From assembly GCA_020248865.1 (NCBI GenBank), contig JADCGS010000006.1, positions 1 through 64,000 on the forward strand: 64,000 nucleotides of DNA. Reading direction: 5' to 3'. Positions 33,563 to 43,058 of this stretch are shown here, piece by piece. Source of the stretch: Burkholderiales bacterium. Lineage in GTDB: Bacteria; Pseudomonadota; Gammaproteobacteria; Burkholderiales; Burkholderiaceae_F. The position numbers were made by a program, and so were the translations under genes. Each line of letters begins with the position of its first letter. The first letter of the stretch is position 1. The notes beneath the pieces were generated by a model. The model was not told the origin of the DNA and did no database searches. It saw only the letters and a program-made list of their open reading frames with translations.

Positions 33563-35053
33563 GTGAGTCGTTACGTCATGGCGCTGGATCAGGGCACCAC
33601 CAGCTCGCGGGCCATCGTGTTCGACCGGCGCGGGCTGCCGGTGGCCAGCCACCAGCAGGAATTCCGCCAGATCTACCCGCAGCCGGGCTGGGTCGAGCAC
33701 GACCCGCAGGATCTGTGGCGCACGCAGCTCGCCTGCGCGCAGGCCGCGCTGAAGGCGGCCGGCATCGCCGCACGGGATCTGGCGGCCATCGGCATCGCCA
33801 ACCAGCGCGAGACCACGCTGCTGTGGGAGCGCGCCAGCGGCGCTGCGCTCGGGCCGGCCATCGTGTGGCAGGACCGCCGCACGGCCGCCGTCTGTGCAAC
33901 CCTGCGTGCGCAGGGCCGCGAGGCACAGGTCGCGGCCGCCACCGGCCTGCTGCTCGATCCGTATTTTTCCGGCACCAAGCTCGCCTGGCTGCTCGACCAC
34001 GTCCCCGGTGCGCGGGCACGCGCCGAGCGGGGCGAGCTCGCCTTCGGCACCGTCGACAGCTGGCTGCTGTGGCAGCTCACCGGCGGCGCGGTTCATGCCA
34101 CCGACGTGAGCAACGCCTCGCGTACGTTGCTGCTGAACCTGCATACGCTGACCTGGGACGACGAGCTGCTCGCGCTGTTCAACGTGCCGCGCGCCGTGCT
34201 GCCGCAGGTGGTGCCGAGCAGCGCGCTGCTCGGGCAGACCCGGGCCGACCTGCTGGGTGCGCCGGTGCCGATCACGGGCATCGCCGGCGACCAGCAGGCG
34301 GCCACGTTCGGGCAGGCGTGCTTCGCCGCGGGCATGGCCAAGAACACCTATGGCACCGGCTGCTTCATGCTGATGAACGTCGGCGCCGCGCCGCAGCCAT
34401 CGGCCAACCGGCTGCTGGCCACGGCGCTGTGGCAGCGGGCCGGGGCACCGGCCGCGTACGCGCTCGAAGGCAGCGTGTTCGTCGGCGGCGCGGTGGTGCA
34501 GTGGCTGCGCGACGGCCTGCAACTGTTCGGCCGCGCGGAGGAAGTCGAGGCACTGGCCGCGCAGGTGCCCGACAGCGGCGGCGTCATGCTGGTGCCGGCC
34601 TTCACGGGGTTGGGCGCCCCGTACTGGGACGCGCAGGCGCGCGGGCTGATGATCGGCATGACGCGCGGCACGACCAAGGCGCACGTGGCGCGCGCGGCGC
34701 TCGAGTCGATCGCGCTGCAGTCTGCCGACGTGCTGGCGGCCATGCAGAAGGACGCGCAGCAGCCGATCACGCAGCTGCGGGCCGATGGCGGCGCCGCGCG
34801 CAATGACCTGCTGATGCAGATGCAGGCCGATCTCAGCGGCGTGCCGGTGGTGCGGCCGCGCGTGACCGAGACCACCGCCCTCGGGGCCGCCTACCTGGCC
34901 GGGCTGGCCACCGGCGTGTGGGCCTCGCAGGAGGAGATTGCGGCGCTGTGGCAGGTGGATCGCCGCTTCGAGCCCGCCATCGACGAAGACGCCCGGGCCG
35001 AGCGGCTGACGCGGTGGCAGCGCGCAGTGCAGCGGGCACGTGAGTGGGCTTGA
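33563..35053 (+). CDS. glpK: Glycerol kinase GlpK
   Basis: This 496-residue FGGY-family kinase makes sn-glycerol 3-phosphate from glycerol and ATP in the cytosol. Family blocks are [74 protein letters not shown] and the actin-fold [19 protein letters not shown]. The GTG at 33563 has an AAGGAG site nine bases upstream. It is followed by glpD 305 bp downstream on the same strand, consistent with a glycerol-use operon; the spacing suggests glpD could also have its own promoter. Confidence 0.96.
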   Translation: MSRYVMALDQGTTSSRAIVFDRRGLPVASHQQEFRQIYPQPGWVEHDPQDLWRTQLACAQAALKAAGIAARDLAAIGIANQRETTLLWERASGAALGPAIVWQDRRTAAVCATLRAQGREAQVAAATGLLLDPYFSGTKLAWLLDHVPGARARAERGELAFGTVDSWLLWQLTGGAVHATDVSNASRTLLLNLHTLTWDDELLALFNVPRAVLPQVVPSSALLGQTRADLLGAPVPITGIAGDQQAATFGQACFAAGMAKNTYGTGCFMLMNVGAAPQPSANRLLATALWQRAGAPAAYALEGSVFVGGAVVQWLRDGLQLFGRAEEVEALAAQVPDSGGVMLVPAFTGLGAPYWDAQARGLMIGMTRGTTKAHVARAALESIALQSADVLAAMQKDAQQPITQLRADGGAARNDLLMQMQADLSGVPVVRPRVTETTALGAAYLAGLATGVWASQEEIAALWQVDRRFEPAIDEDARAERLTRWQRAVQRAREWA

Positions 35054-35190
35054 CGGGGTGACAGGCATTCGGACCACAGCGAGGGCGGCCCCGCGCGCCC
35101 CTGCCCGGGCGCATGGCGCAGCCGTTGCGCGCGGCGCGGTGGGCACCTGGAACCCGGCGGGGGAGCGTTGCGGGGCGGCAGGGTCGGCTC

Positions 35191-35266
35191 GCCTGCTTGT
35201 TGGTCCGCTTGCTCGCTCGCTTGCGCGCTTGCCTGAGGACCCGGTTGCCCGATTGCCCGATTGCCT
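35191..35266. repeat. Degenerate 8-bp tandem repeats between glpK and glpD
   Basis: Units such as GCTTGCTC, GCTCGCTT, GCGCGCTT and, further on, GATTGCCC twice make up most of this stretch. The remainder of 35054-35358 has no gene. The repeat recalls the 8-bp tract at 1963. Confidence 0.6.
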
Positions 35267-35358
35267 CTGGTCCGCCGCGGGACGGACGGGGTGGCCGCCG
35301 ATCGGCGGCCCGGTGCCGGCCGGCCGTCGCCGCCACGGACTCGATTGAGCGCTCCAGC

Positions 35359-36609
35359 GTGGAAGCCACCGCACCGCCCGTGCACGCCACCGCCATCGCC
35401 CGCGACGTCCTGCTCGGCCGCCTGCGCGATCCCCGGCCGTGGGACGCGGTCATCATCGGCGGCGGCGCCACCGGCCTGGGCATTGCCGTCGATGCGGCCC
35501 AGCGGGGGCTGCGCGTGGCGCTGCTGGAGCGGCGCGACTTCGGCAGCGGCACCTCCAGCCGCAGCACCAAGCTGATCCACGGCGGCGTGCGCTATCTGGC
35601 GCAGGGCAACGTCAAGCTGGTGCGCGAGGCGCTGGCCGAGCGCGCTGTGCTGCTGCAAACCGCGCCGCACCTGGTGCACCGCCTCGAATTCATCGTGCCG
35701 TGTTACCGGCGTGCCGACCAGTGGCTGCTGCGCGTCGGCCTCGGCCTGTATGACGCGCTGGCGGGCAGCAAGGGCATCGGCCCGACCCGCTGGTTGTCGC
35801 GCTATGAGACGCTGCGACGCCTGCCCGGCGTGCGCGCCGCGGGGCTGGTGGGGGGGGTGTCCTACTGGGACGGCCAGTTCGACGACCAGGCCATGTGCAT
35901 GGCGCTGATGCGCACTGCGCTGTCGCTCGGTGCCACGCCGGTGGATCACCTGGCGTGCGGTGAACTGGTGCTGAACGAGGGCGCCGTGGCCGGCCTGCGT
36001 GCGACCGACGCCGCCACCGGCGAGTCTTTCGAACTGTCCACCCGCTGCGTGTTCAATGCGGCCGGCGTCTGGGCCGACAGCGTGCGCCGGATGGCGCAGC
36101 CGGATGCGCATCCGATCATCCGGGTCAGCCAGGGCTCGCATCTCGTGGTGGATGCCCGGTGGCTGCCCGGAACAGCGGCGCTGCTGGTGCCCAAGACCCG
36201 CGACGGCCGTGTCCTGTTCATCGTGCCGTACCAGGGGCAGTTGCTGATCGGCACCACCGACCGCGCGCTCGATGACGCGCCGCTGGAACCACAGCCCTCG
36301 GATGCCGAGGTCGAGTTCATGCTCGAAACCGTGCGCGGCTATCTCACCGCGGCGCCGACCGCAGCCGATGTGCTCCGCCGCTTTGCCGGACTGCGGCCGC
36401 TTTACTCGCTGCAGCACACCGGCGGCACAAAGAGCATCTCGCGCGAGCACGCGGTCATTGCGGAGCACGGCGGGCTCATCACGGTGGTCGGCGGCAAGTG
36501 GACTACGTATCGGCGGATGGCGACTGACGCCCTGGCCGCTGCCGCGCGCGCCGGTGTTCTGCCGGCGGGCATATCGAGGACGGCAACGCTGCGCCTGGCG
36601 GCGCCGTAG
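35359..36609 (+). CDS. glpD: FAD-dependent glycerol-3-phosphate dehydrogenase GlpD (short form)
   Basis: This is a 416-residue membrane-associated flavoprotein that oxidises glycerol 3-phosphate to dihydroxyacetone phosphate and passes electrons to quinone. It shows the dinucleotide-binding VIIGGGATGLGIAVDAA, SGTSSRSTKLIHGGVRYL, PCYRRADQW, FNAAGVWADSVRRM, HLVVDARWLPG, GTTDRALDD and the late VGGKWTTYRRMA. The usual C-terminal helical DAO_C domain (about 100 residues in E. coli GlpD, 501 aa) is absent; the frame stops 30 codons after the GGKWTTYR motif. The GTG at 35359 is chosen because conserved sequence starts about 20 codons later. A bidirectional terminator follows. Confidence 0.9.
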   Translation: MEATAPPVHATAIARDVLLGRLRDPRPWDAVIIGGGATGLGIAVDAAQRGLRVALLERRDFGSGTSSRSTKLIHGGVRYLAQGNVKLVREALAERAVLLQTAPHLVHRLEFIVPCYRRADQWLLRVGLGLYDALAGSKGIGPTRWLSRYETLRRLPGVRAAGLVGGVSYWDGQFDDQAMCMALMRTALSLGATPVDHLACGELVLNEGAVAGLRATDAATGESFELSTRCVFNAAGVWADSVRRMAQPDAHPIIRVSQGSHLVVDARWLPGTAALLVPKTRDGRVLFIVPYQGQLLIGTTDRALDDAPLEPQPSDAEVEFMLETVRGYLTAAPTAADVLRRFAGLRPLYSLQHTGGTKSISREHAVIAEHGGLITVVGGKWTTYRRMATDALAAAARAGVLPAGISRTATLRLAAP

Positions 36610-36630
36610 GCCAATTGCACCGGACCAAAG

Positions 36631-36658
36631 AAAAAGGGCCGCTTGCGCGACCCTTTTT
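36631..36658. terminator. Bidirectional terminator between glpD and porin 1
   Basis: An 8-bp stem AAAAAGGG/CCCTTTTT with a 12-base loop gives a U-run on either strand. It lies 22 bp after glpD and 18 bp after the end of the convergent porin gene. Confidence 0.85.
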
Positions 36659-36675
36659 CATCGGAACAAGACTGA

Positions 36676-37752
36676 TTAGAACGAGTGCCGAATGCCAACC
36701 GTCATTTCCTTACGGTCGTTGGCAGCGGTCACGTTCTTCTGATCGGCGTCGGAGTAGTAGCCGTAGAAGTTCGTGCGACGCGACAGCGGATAGGTGAAAC
36801 CGACCGCATAAACACGGCCATCATTAAGGGCGGCGGCGTCGAAGTCACGCTGGGCCCACGAGCCAATCAGGCTAAGCGAGCCGACGGGGACGGTCACACC
36901 GACTTGCCACGCGGAAGCGTCCTGCGGGCCGGTGACGCCGGTGGGCAGGGTAGCGGGCAGGGCAAAGCGACGCGGCTGCAGCGAGCTCGGGCCCGAAGCA
37001 TAGATGCCTTCCTCGATTGCATAGGCTGCACTGATCTTGGCGACCTTGAAGTCAAACGTGCCGCCGATCTGCACGTACTTGGCGTCGACCGGATTACCGA
37101 TGGCCGTCGTAGAGGCCGGCTTGTAGATCTCGTAGGTCGCCATCACCAGCAGCGGACCGGCACCGTACTGCGCACCGAGCGTGGTGAAGCGGTTGTTGTT
37201 GCCGCTGCCCGCAGCCTCGGCGCCGCCGATCTGGAATGAATAGCCGGCGTTGACGCGGAAGCCGCTCAGGTTGGGCGAGCGGTACATGACCATGTTGTCC
37301 GGCCGTACGGCATTGGGGGTGGACATCACGCTCTGGATGCCGGCATCGTTGAAACCGGTGGACCAGGGGTCGATCGAACCGAACATCTCGAAGCCCAGCG
37401 CCCACTGACGGCCGAGGCGCACCTCGCCCCAGCTACCGGCTAGACCGGCCCAAGCCCAGCGGCCGAAAATCCGGCCGCCCTGGCCCAGAGTACCGTCGTC
37501 CAGGCTAAAACCATTCTCCAGCTGGTACACGGCCCGCAGGCCGCCACCAAGGTCTTCCGAACCGCGGAGGCCGAACCGGTTACCTGACTGGTTACCGGCC
37601 GTGATGCCGGTCGTCGAAGCCGTGTTGGCCGCTTTCGGATCAACGCGCTGAATGCCGATGTCGACCAAGCCGTACAGCGTCACGCTCGACTGCGCGCTCG
37701 CCGCGCCGGCAAAGGCGCCGAGCACGGCAAGGGCGAGAAGGCTTTTCTTCAT
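36676..37752 (-). CDS. Gram-negative trimeric porin (Burkholderiales type), porin 1
   Basis: This 358-residue outer-membrane porin has a clear signal peptide (KKSLLALAVLGAFAGAASAQ). The mature start is SSVTLYGLVDIGIQ, followed by an RFGLRGSEDLGGGLRAVYQL strand, the constriction-loop start (GRQWALGFE) and a C-terminal GIRHSF ending in Phe. These are the marks of the OmpC-like porin family common in beta-proteobacteria. The ATG at 37752 has a CTGGAGA site. It lies in tandem with a second porin upstream on the same strand, separated by about 300 bp that hold that gene's terminator and this gene's promoter. Confidence 0.95.
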   Translation of the reverse strand: MKKSLLALAVLGAFAGAASAQSSVTLYGLVDIGIQRVDPKAANTASTTGITAGNQSGNRFGLRGSEDLGGGLRAVYQLENGFSLDDGTLGQGGRIFGRWAWAGLAGSWGEVRLGRQWALGFEMFGSIDPWSTGFNDAGIQSVMSTPNAVRPDNMVMYRSPNLSGFRVNAGYSFQIGGAEAAGSGNNNRFTTLGAQYGAGPLLVMATYEIYKPASTTAIGNPVDAKYVQIGGTFDFKVAKISAAYAIEEGIYASGPSSLQPRRFALPATLPTGVTGPQDASAWQVGVTVPVGSLSLIGSWAQRDFDAAALNDGRVYAVGFTYPLSRRTNFYGYYSDADQKNVTAANDRKEMTVGIRHSF

Positions 37753-38009
37753 ATGTATCTCCAGGTTGTTCAAGTAATTCACCGAGGCCTTGCACCAGGT
37801 CGCCCTGCCGGGGCAGACCCGCCCGAGCGCCTTTTTGTTGCACTTCCTAGGGAAGCTGGTCCAGATTTTTTCAGAGAACCATGCGCCGCGTAAGGATCGC
37901 TTCCACGAAACACCCGAAGATCGCCCGTGCCTGTCGGTTTTCAGCAACAGGCCGATGCCCTCGTACAACACTAATCCTGGGTGATGAAAAAGGTCATCGC
38001 GTCGACATG
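37753..38009. other. Promoter/leader region of porin 1
   Basis: No gene was found. The stretch is notably AT-richer than average near 37840-37875 and 37960-37985. This fits the -35/-10 region and long 5' leader usual for porins; an exact promoter could not be fixed. Confidence 0.35.
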
Positions 38010-38031
38010 AAAAGGGGCGCCGCAGCGCCCC
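38010..38031 (-). terminator. Rho-independent terminator of porin 2
   Basis: On the minus strand GGGGCGC-TGCG-GCGCCCC is followed by TTTT, starting about 25 bp after the porin 2 stop. Confidence 0.85.
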
Positions 38032-38055
38032 TGGGTAATCCCGCAGTGGACGGAA

Positions 38056-39423
38056 TCAGAATGTGTGCCGGATACCGGCCTGAATGGCCGTTGCATCCTG
38101 ACCGAATCCGGTGGTCCAGCCACCCGCGTAGCCGGCTGCGCCGAGCGCCATGCGCGACTGACCACTGTTCTGCGCCATCGCATAGGTGGCATGCAGCACA
38201 GTCCGGCGCGACAGGTCGTAGAAGTAGCCCAGCGCAAAGTGGTTGACCTTGGCGTCTTCGGTGGCCCAGTTCGAGCGCGCCGTGTCCTTGGCGTTGTTGT
38301 AGGCGGCGACGAGGTTGCCGCTGCCAAGACGGTAGGTCAGGCCGAGGTGATAGACGGTGGTGTCGGTCGGGCCGACGAAGCCGCGCATGCCGTCCAGGTC
38401 GACGCGGTTGGCGCGCGCGACGATGGGGGCCAGTTGCGCCTGAATCAGTGCGCTCGAGCCGCCGGCAGCAACGATGATCTGCTGCAGATCGATCGGCGTG
38501 ACCACCGGATTGTCGTTCTTGCGCGTCATGTATTGCGCGAAAAGGCGGGCGCCGCCCAGAGTCATGGTGCCGCCGATGTTGAGCGTTTCCATGCCGCGCA
38601 CGGCCTTGGACTCGTCGCGGCGGGTCTGCACGTAGTTCTGGTTGTAGCCGATGCCTACCGAGAAGGTCTTGGTGGCGTATTGCAAGTTGGCGCCGTAGAA
38701 GTCGTCGGCACGGGTGGGGTCGGTGGAGCGCTCGCCGCGGTTGATCTCGGTGCCGCCGAAGCCGTACATCAGCGACAAGGTCACACCCTGCAGTTCGGCC
38801 CGATACTGCACCGCGTTATTGGCGCGGATCGTCAGGGTGGAGAACTCCTGCCCCATCTGGCCGGCGGTGGCGTCGCCGAAGGAGTTGAACTTGTTGAGCA
38901 CCTCGTAACCGGGCGTGTACTGACGGCCCAGCAGGACCGCGCCGAACGGGGTGATGAGGCCGGCAAAGGCCTGGCGGTCGAAGAGGGCGTTGGCGCTGTT
39001 CACGTTGGTGAACTGGCGCAGCACGTCGGCCTGGACCGCATTCAGCCCCGCGCCGACGGCAGCCGCCGTTGCGCCGCTCAGGCCGATGGCAGCAACCCCC
39101 GGACAAACCGGCGCCGTGGCCGTGCCGCCGCAGAAGTAGGTGCCGCCGTTGTTGTTCAATGATCCGGTGTCGGCTTCAAAACGGCCCTCCAAAGTGAAAA
39201 TCGCGGTGTAACCGCCGCCCAGGTTTTCGCGACCACGCAGACCCCACCGCGAGCCGGCCGACAGGCCGCTTTGGAGGCGCGTGTTGCTCGTGCCCACGTC
39301 GACCCGTTCCAAACCGACGTCGACGATGCCGTAAAGCTCTACCGAGGGAGCGGCAGTTTGGGCGAAGGCGGCGGGAAATGCGATGGCGAGGGCAACCGCC
39401 ACGAGTGTCTTGGGCATCTGCAT
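38056..39423 (-). CDS. Gram-negative trimeric porin (Burkholderiales type), porin 2
   Basis: This 455-residue porin precursor is larger than porin 1. It has a signal peptide (TLVAVALAIAFPAAFAQ), the mature strand VELYGIVDVGLERVD, the RWGLRGRENLGGGYTAIFTL block, QAFAGLITPFGAVLLGRQY and the C-terminal GIRHTF. Extra length lies in loops, notably about residues 90-140, with a Gly/Asn/Ala-rich stretch and two cysteines (YFCGGTATAPVCPG). The ATG at 39423 has an AGGAGA site. It is divergent from coq7 across 180 bp. Confidence 0.94.
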   Translation of the reverse strand: MQMPKTLVAVALAIAFPAAFAQTAAPSVELYGIVDVGLERVDVGTSNTRLQSGLSAGSRWGLRGRENLGGGYTAIFTLEGRFEADTGSLNNNGGTYFCGGTATAPVCPGVAAIGLSGATAAAVGAGLNAVQADVLRQFTNVNSANALFDRQAFAGLITPFGAVLLGRQYTPGYEVLNKFNSFGDATAGQMGQEFSTLTIRANNAVQYRAELQGVTLSLMYGFGGTEINRGERSTDPTRADDFYGANLQYATKTFSVGIGYNQNYVQTRRDESKAVRGMETLNIGGTMTLGGARLFAQYMTRKNDNPVVTPIDLQQIIVAAGGSSALIQAQLAPIVARANRVDLDGMRGFVGPTDTTVYHLGLTYRLGSGNLVAAYNNAKDTARSNWATEDAKVNHFALGYFYDLSRRTVLHATYAMAQNSGQSRMALGAAGYAGGWTTGFGQDATAIQAGIRHTF

Positions 39424-39603
39424 CTGTGTCTCCTGTTGTTTGGATTGCCTTGGTGGTCGAGGATAGCGGCGGGTGCGGCACAATGTCCCTGAGTTGGCGG
39501 CCCGGGCAGACCGAGATCCCGCATACCCGTTTGTTTTAGGCAACACCCGAGCGCAACAAGGTGCTGCGACCCGTCCGCGGTTTTTTTTGCTCAGGACCCA
39601 CAC

Positions 39604-40269
39604 ATGACGCCCGTGAACGCCCCGCTCGACATCTCCCTGCTCGACCGCGTTCTTTCCCAACTCGACCGCGCGCTGCGGACCGTGGCTGGCCAGCCGGTGG
39701 CTGCCCGACCCTATCCGGCCGAGCGGATCGTGGACGAGGTGGACGCGCCGCCGCTCAGCGAGGCCGAGCGCGCCGAGGCGGCCGCGTTGATGCGCGTGAA
39801 CCACGTCGGCGAGATCTGCGCGCAGGCGCTGTACGAGGCGCAGGCGCTAGGCACGCCCGACCCGCGATTGCGCGCCGCGTTCCAGCATGCGGCGCAGGAA
39901 GAGGTCGACCACCTGGCCTGGACCGCGCGCCGCATCGACGAACTGGGTGGCCGCCCCAGCCTGCTGAACCCGCTCTGGTACGCCGGCGCCTTCGCCATCG
40001 GCCTGGCGGCAGCGCGCGCCGGCGATCGCATCAGCCTGGGCTTCATGGCGCAGACCGAGAGCCAGGTCGAGGACCATCTGCAGGGGCATATGGAGCGTTT
40101 GCCGGCCGGCGACGCGGCCTCGCGCGCCATCGTCGAGCAGATGCAGCGGGACGAGGCGGCCCATGGCCGCGCGGCCGTGGCACTGGGCGCCGCCGACCTG
40201 CCGGCGCCCGCCCGGCTTGCCATGCGGCTGGTTGCGCGGCTCATGACGCGTACGGCGCACTACGTCTAG
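39604..40269 (+). CDS. coq7: Ubiquinone biosynthesis hydroxylase Coq7
   Basis: This 221-residue diiron monooxygenase performs the last ring hydroxylation in ubiquinone biosynthesis, at the membrane surface. Iron ligands are visible in the ferritin-like motifs [12 protein letters not shown] (Glu70), QEEVDHLAW (E100, H103), a [10 protein letters not shown] helix and DEAAHGR. Coq7 replaces UbiF in many beta-proteobacteria, and the family-typical acidic N-terminus ([16 protein letters not shown]) is present. The ATG at 39604 gives the usual length. It is divergent from porin 2 and convergent with the OsmC gene. Confidence 0.95.
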   Translation: MTPVNAPLDISLLDRVLSQLDRALRTVAGQPVAARPYPAERIVDEVDAPPLSEAERAEAAALMRVNHVGEICAQALYEAQALGTPDPRLRAAFQHAAQEEVDHLAWTARRIDELGGRPSLLNPLWYAGAFAIGLAAARAGDRISLGFMAQTESQVEDHLQGHMERLPAGDAASRAIVEQMQRDEAAHGRAAVALGAADLPAPARLAMRLVARLMTRTAHYV

Positions 40270-40330
40270 CGGCCGCCGGCAGCGCGGCACCGGGCGTCCG
40301 CGCAGACGCCGCGGCCGACGGCTTTCGCCC

Positions 40331-40753
40331 TCAGGCAACCTCGATGACGTCGATCGCCACCTCGATCCGCGCGGTCTTGGCGAGCATGATGCTGGCCGAG
40401 CAGTACTTCTCGTGCGACAGGTGCACGGCGCGTTCGACCACCTCGCGGCGCAGTCCCCGGCCGCGCACGGTGAAGTGGAAGCGGATGCGGGTGAATACCT
40501 TCGGGTCGGCGGGCGAGCGTTCGGCCTGCAGCCGTACCTCGCAGCCCTGCACGTCGTGGCGGCCGCGCTTGAGGATCAACACGACGTCGTAGGCAGTACA
40601 GCCGCCGGTGCCCAGCAGCACCATTTCCATCGGCCGCGGCGCCAGGTTGCGGCCGCCCCCATCGGGCGCACCGTCCATGGCCACCAGGTGGCCGCTGCCG
40701 GTTTCGGCAGTAAAGCTCATTCCTTCGCCGGTCCAGCGCACGGTGGTCTGCAT
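40331..40753 (-). CDS. OsmC/YhfA-family protein
   Basis: This 140-residue OsmC-fold protein has the two redox cysteines of the family, C52 (GTGGCTAYD) and C118 (HEKYCSASI). It is close in pattern to the YhfA subgroup (RPMEMVLLGTGGCTAYDVVL), whose role is unclear, rather than to Ohr hydroperoxidases. It may reduce organic peroxides with thiols. The ATG at 40753 has a GGAGA site. It faces coq7 across 61 bp and is divergent from the ribosomal rplM-rpsI operon. Confidence 0.9.
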   Translation of the reverse strand: MQTTVRWTGEGMSFTAETGSGHLVAMDGAPDGGGRNLAPRPMEMVLLGTGGCTAYDVVLILKRGRHDVQGCEVRLQAERSPADPKVFTRIRFHFTVRGRGLRREVVERAVHLSHEKYCSASIMLAKTARIEVAIDVIEVA

Positions 40754-40842
40754 TGCGGGTCTCCTTGCTGCGTTCGTTGCGGTGTTCGGAACCTGGCGGG
40801 GGCCGTGCCGATGGCCGAATCGGTGGCCCGATTCGGCCCGAC

Positions 40843-40872
40843 TTGCCCGCCAGTGCCCAGGGCGGCTAGAAT
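40843..40872 (+). promoter_or_regulatory. Probable rplM-rpsI promoter
   Basis: TTGCCC (40843-40848) and TAGAAT (40867-40872) are spaced by 18 bp. Transcription from here would leave a leader of about 320 nucleotides before rplM. Confidence 0.5.
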
Positions 40873-41197
40873 TCGCGGCTTTTCGCTATCCAGGCACCAT
40901 GGCTTTGCGGGCGTTAGCCGGTCGCGGACGTTGCGGAGCTTCGCTCTCCACCGGGTCCAGGGAAGGCTAAGGCTTCCGCGGCGAGCGGTGGAGTGGAGGT
41001 CGCGAGTTTGCCGCAGTCCGGGGCAACGGCGCCTGACAAGCCGGCGCAGTGCGCGCCGCGAGATGGCTCATCCATCGGATCGGGCGGCGAAGGGGGCATC
41101 TCCGGGTGCCAGTGATCCAGACTGCGCAGGTTGTCCTGCGAGGCACGGTCGGCTGCAGCGTTTGGCCCTCGTGTCGGACACGTGATTTGAGAGATCG
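40873..41197 (+). other. rplM-rpsI 5' leader
   Basis: No protein gene is credible; a 23-codon ATG frame at 40899 is the only short ORF. Several GC-rich complementary segments (for example TTCCGCGGCGAGCGG and neighbours) could fold. It does not match a leader structure I know. Confidence 0.35.
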
Positions 41198-41626
41198 ATG
41201 AAGACTTTTTCTGCTAAACCGCATGAGGTGCGGCGCGACTGGTTCCTGGTGGACGCCACTGACAAGGTGCTCGGGCGCCTCGCCGCCGAAATTGCGCGCC
41301 GTCTGCGCGGCAAGCACAAGGCTGAGTACACGCCGCACGTGGACACCGGCGACTTCATCGTCGTGGTCAACGCGGGCAAGATCAGGGTTACCGGCCAGAA
41401 GACCACCGACAAGATTTACTACCGGCATTCGACCTACCCGGGCGGTGTGTCGGAGACCAGCTTTGGCAAGATGCAGGATCGCTTTCCCGGCCGCGCCCTG
41501 GAGATTGCCGTCAAGGGCATGCTGCCCAAGGGCCCTCTCGGCTACGCGATGATCAAGAAGCTGAAGGTGTACGCGCAGGGCGAGCACCCGCATACCGCGC
41601 AGCAGCCCAGGGTTCTTGAGATCTGA
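41198..41626 (+). CDS. rplM: 50S ribosomal protein L13
   Basis: At 142 residues it is the standard length of L13, an early assembly protein on 23S rRNA. Typical stretches are [56 protein letters not shown] and [19 protein letters not shown]. The gene begins with the canonical MKTF start at the ATG and is followed 8 bp downstream by rpsI, the invariant L13-S9 operon. Confidence 0.98.
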   Translation: MKTFSAKPHEVRRDWFLVDATDKVLGRLAAEIARRLRGKHKAEYTPHVDTGDFIVVVNAGKIRVTGQKTTDKIYYRHSTYPGGVSETSFGKMQDRFPGRALEIAVKGMLPKGPLGYAMIKKLKVYAQGEHPHTAQQPRVLEI

Positions 41627-41634
41627 GGTCCAGA

Positions 41635-42027
41635 ATGATCGGTAACTACAACTACGGCACTGGCCGGCGCAAGAGTTCGGTAGCCCGCGTGTTCATCAAG
41701 CGGGGCTCGGGCGTCATCACCGTGAACGGCCGCCCTCTCGACCAGTACTTTCATCGCGAGACCGGCCGCATGATCGCGCGCCAGCCGCTGGACGTGACTA
41801 ACCACGGCGCCACGTTCGACATCCAGGTGAATGTGGACGGCGGCGGCGAGTCGGGCCAGGCCGGCGCGGTGCGCCATGGGATCACGCGCGCCTTGATCGA
41901 CTATGACGCCACGCTGAAGCCCGCGCTGTCGAAGGCGGGTCTGGTAACCCGCGATGCGCGCGAGGTCGAGCGCAAGAAGGTCGGCCTGCGCAAGGCGCGC
42001 CGGCGCAAGCAGTTCTCCAAGCGCTGA
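41635..42027 (+). CDS. rpsI: 30S ribosomal protein S9
   Basis: This 130-residue S9 has the expected [20 protein letters not shown]-terminus, the [20 protein letters not shown] block and the C-terminal basic tail [12 protein letters not shown]-type end ([11 protein letters not shown]) that reaches the P-site tRNA. Translation is probably coupled to rplM across 8 bp. After it comes a 256-bp stretch without a recognisable gene. Confidence 0.98.
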   Translation: MIGNYNYGTGRRKSSVARVFIKRGSGVITVNGRPLDQYFHRETGRMIARQPLDVTNHGATFDIQVNVDGGGESGQAGAVRHGITRALIDYDATLKPALSKAGLVTRDAREVERKKVGLRKARRRKQFSKR

Positions 42028-42283
42028 GTCGTCCGGGAGGCCGCACGTGCCGCGCGGTGCGTGCGTATCTGCGCTGGGCCCTTGCCAGCCGCAGAGCGCT
42101 GGCGCGCCGGTCGGTACGTCTCGGATGCTTCCCCGCAGCGACAGCCCGATGGCCGCTACCGCGGCCATTTTCTTGCCTTGGCTGACCTCAACGTGCGCAG
42201 CGCGACCGGGGCGGCCTTCAGGCAGGGCGCGGTTTGCCGGGATGCCGGATCCGTTGTCGCTGCGCGTGACGGGAGCCTAGGCG

Positions 42284-43030
42284 GTGAAGTGGAAGCTGTT
42301 CATGCGCAAGATGTCGGTGAGCGCCCCGCGCGTCACCGTGCGCTCTGCGATGCCCAACTGGCTGCGCGCTTTGCTCGGCTTCGTGGTGCTGGCGGCGGCC
42401 GCGGCCGCGGGTGTGGCCACGTACGAATACGGCCGCCAGTTCGCCGGTCCCGACCGGCGCGACCTGCAGGCGGATATCGAGCGTCTGAATTTCAGGGTTC
42501 GCGAACTGACCGCCGAGCGCGATCGCTTTGCGGCCCTCGCAGCCGCGCACGACAGCCAGCTCAAGGTCGAGCGCGCCGCGCAGGAGCAGTTACTCAAGCA
42601 GGCGGCCGATCTGGAGACCGAAGCGAGCCGGTTGCGCGAGGATCTCGCGTTCTTCGAGAGCCTGCTGCCGGCGGCGGCCGGCGCGCCGAAGGGCACGGGC
42701 GTCGTCATCCGCTCGTTCCGTGTGCAGCCGGCGGACGACGCCGCCAATGTCATGCGCTACCGCTTGCTGGTGCAGCAGCAGGGCAAGCCGGAGCGCGACT
42801 TCGTGGGCGGGGTGCAGTTGACGGTGAGCTTCCTGCAGGGCGGGCGGCCGTTCACGCTGACCGTGCCGGCCCCCAACGCACCCGACGATCCGGCGCTCGG
42901 CCTGTCTTTCCGTCACTACCAGCGTGTCGAAGGCCGCTTCACCCTGCCGGCCGGCGCAGTGGCACGATCGGTACAAGTGCGTATCGTTGCCAACGGCGAA
43001 GTTCGCATTCAGCAGGCGTTCACCCTTTGA
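42284..43030 (+). CDS. Membrane-anchored coiled-coil protein (DUF6776-like)
   Basis: This 248-residue protein has one N-terminal transmembrane helix (about 27-46, LRALLGFVVLAAAAAAGVAT). A coiled coil (about 55-120, rich in Glu/Arg/Leu heptads such as AQEQLLKQAADLETEASRLR) follows, then a beta-rich C-terminal domain (VVIRSFRVQPADDAANVMRY, then GKPERDFVGGVQLTVSF). The family is widespread in beta- and gamma-proteobacteria beside bactofilin genes and has no proven function. The GTG at 42284 has a GGGAG site. Its stop lies 28 bp before the bactofilin ATG, so the two are co-transcribed; a joint envelope or scaffold role is inferred. Confidence 0.85.
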   Translation: MKWKLFMRKMSVSAPRVTVRSAMPNWLRALLGFVVLAAAAAAGVATYEYGRQFAGPDRRDLQADIERLNFRVRELTAERDRFAALAAAHDSQLKVERAAQEQLLKQAADLETEASRLREDLAFFESLLPAAAGAPKGTGVVIRSFRVQPADDAANVMRYRLLVQQQGKPERDFVGGVQLTVSFLQGGRPFTLTVPAPNAPDDPALGLSFRHYQRVEGRFTLPAGAVARSVQVRIVANGEVRIQQAFTL

Positions 43031-43058
43031 AGAGCCGGTTCTCGGCCGGAGCAACCGC

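Noticed and set aside
42028-42283. Possible gene remnant between rpsI and the coiled-coil gene
   Set aside because: Frames are open but no family motif could be read in any of the six; it is treated as intergenic.
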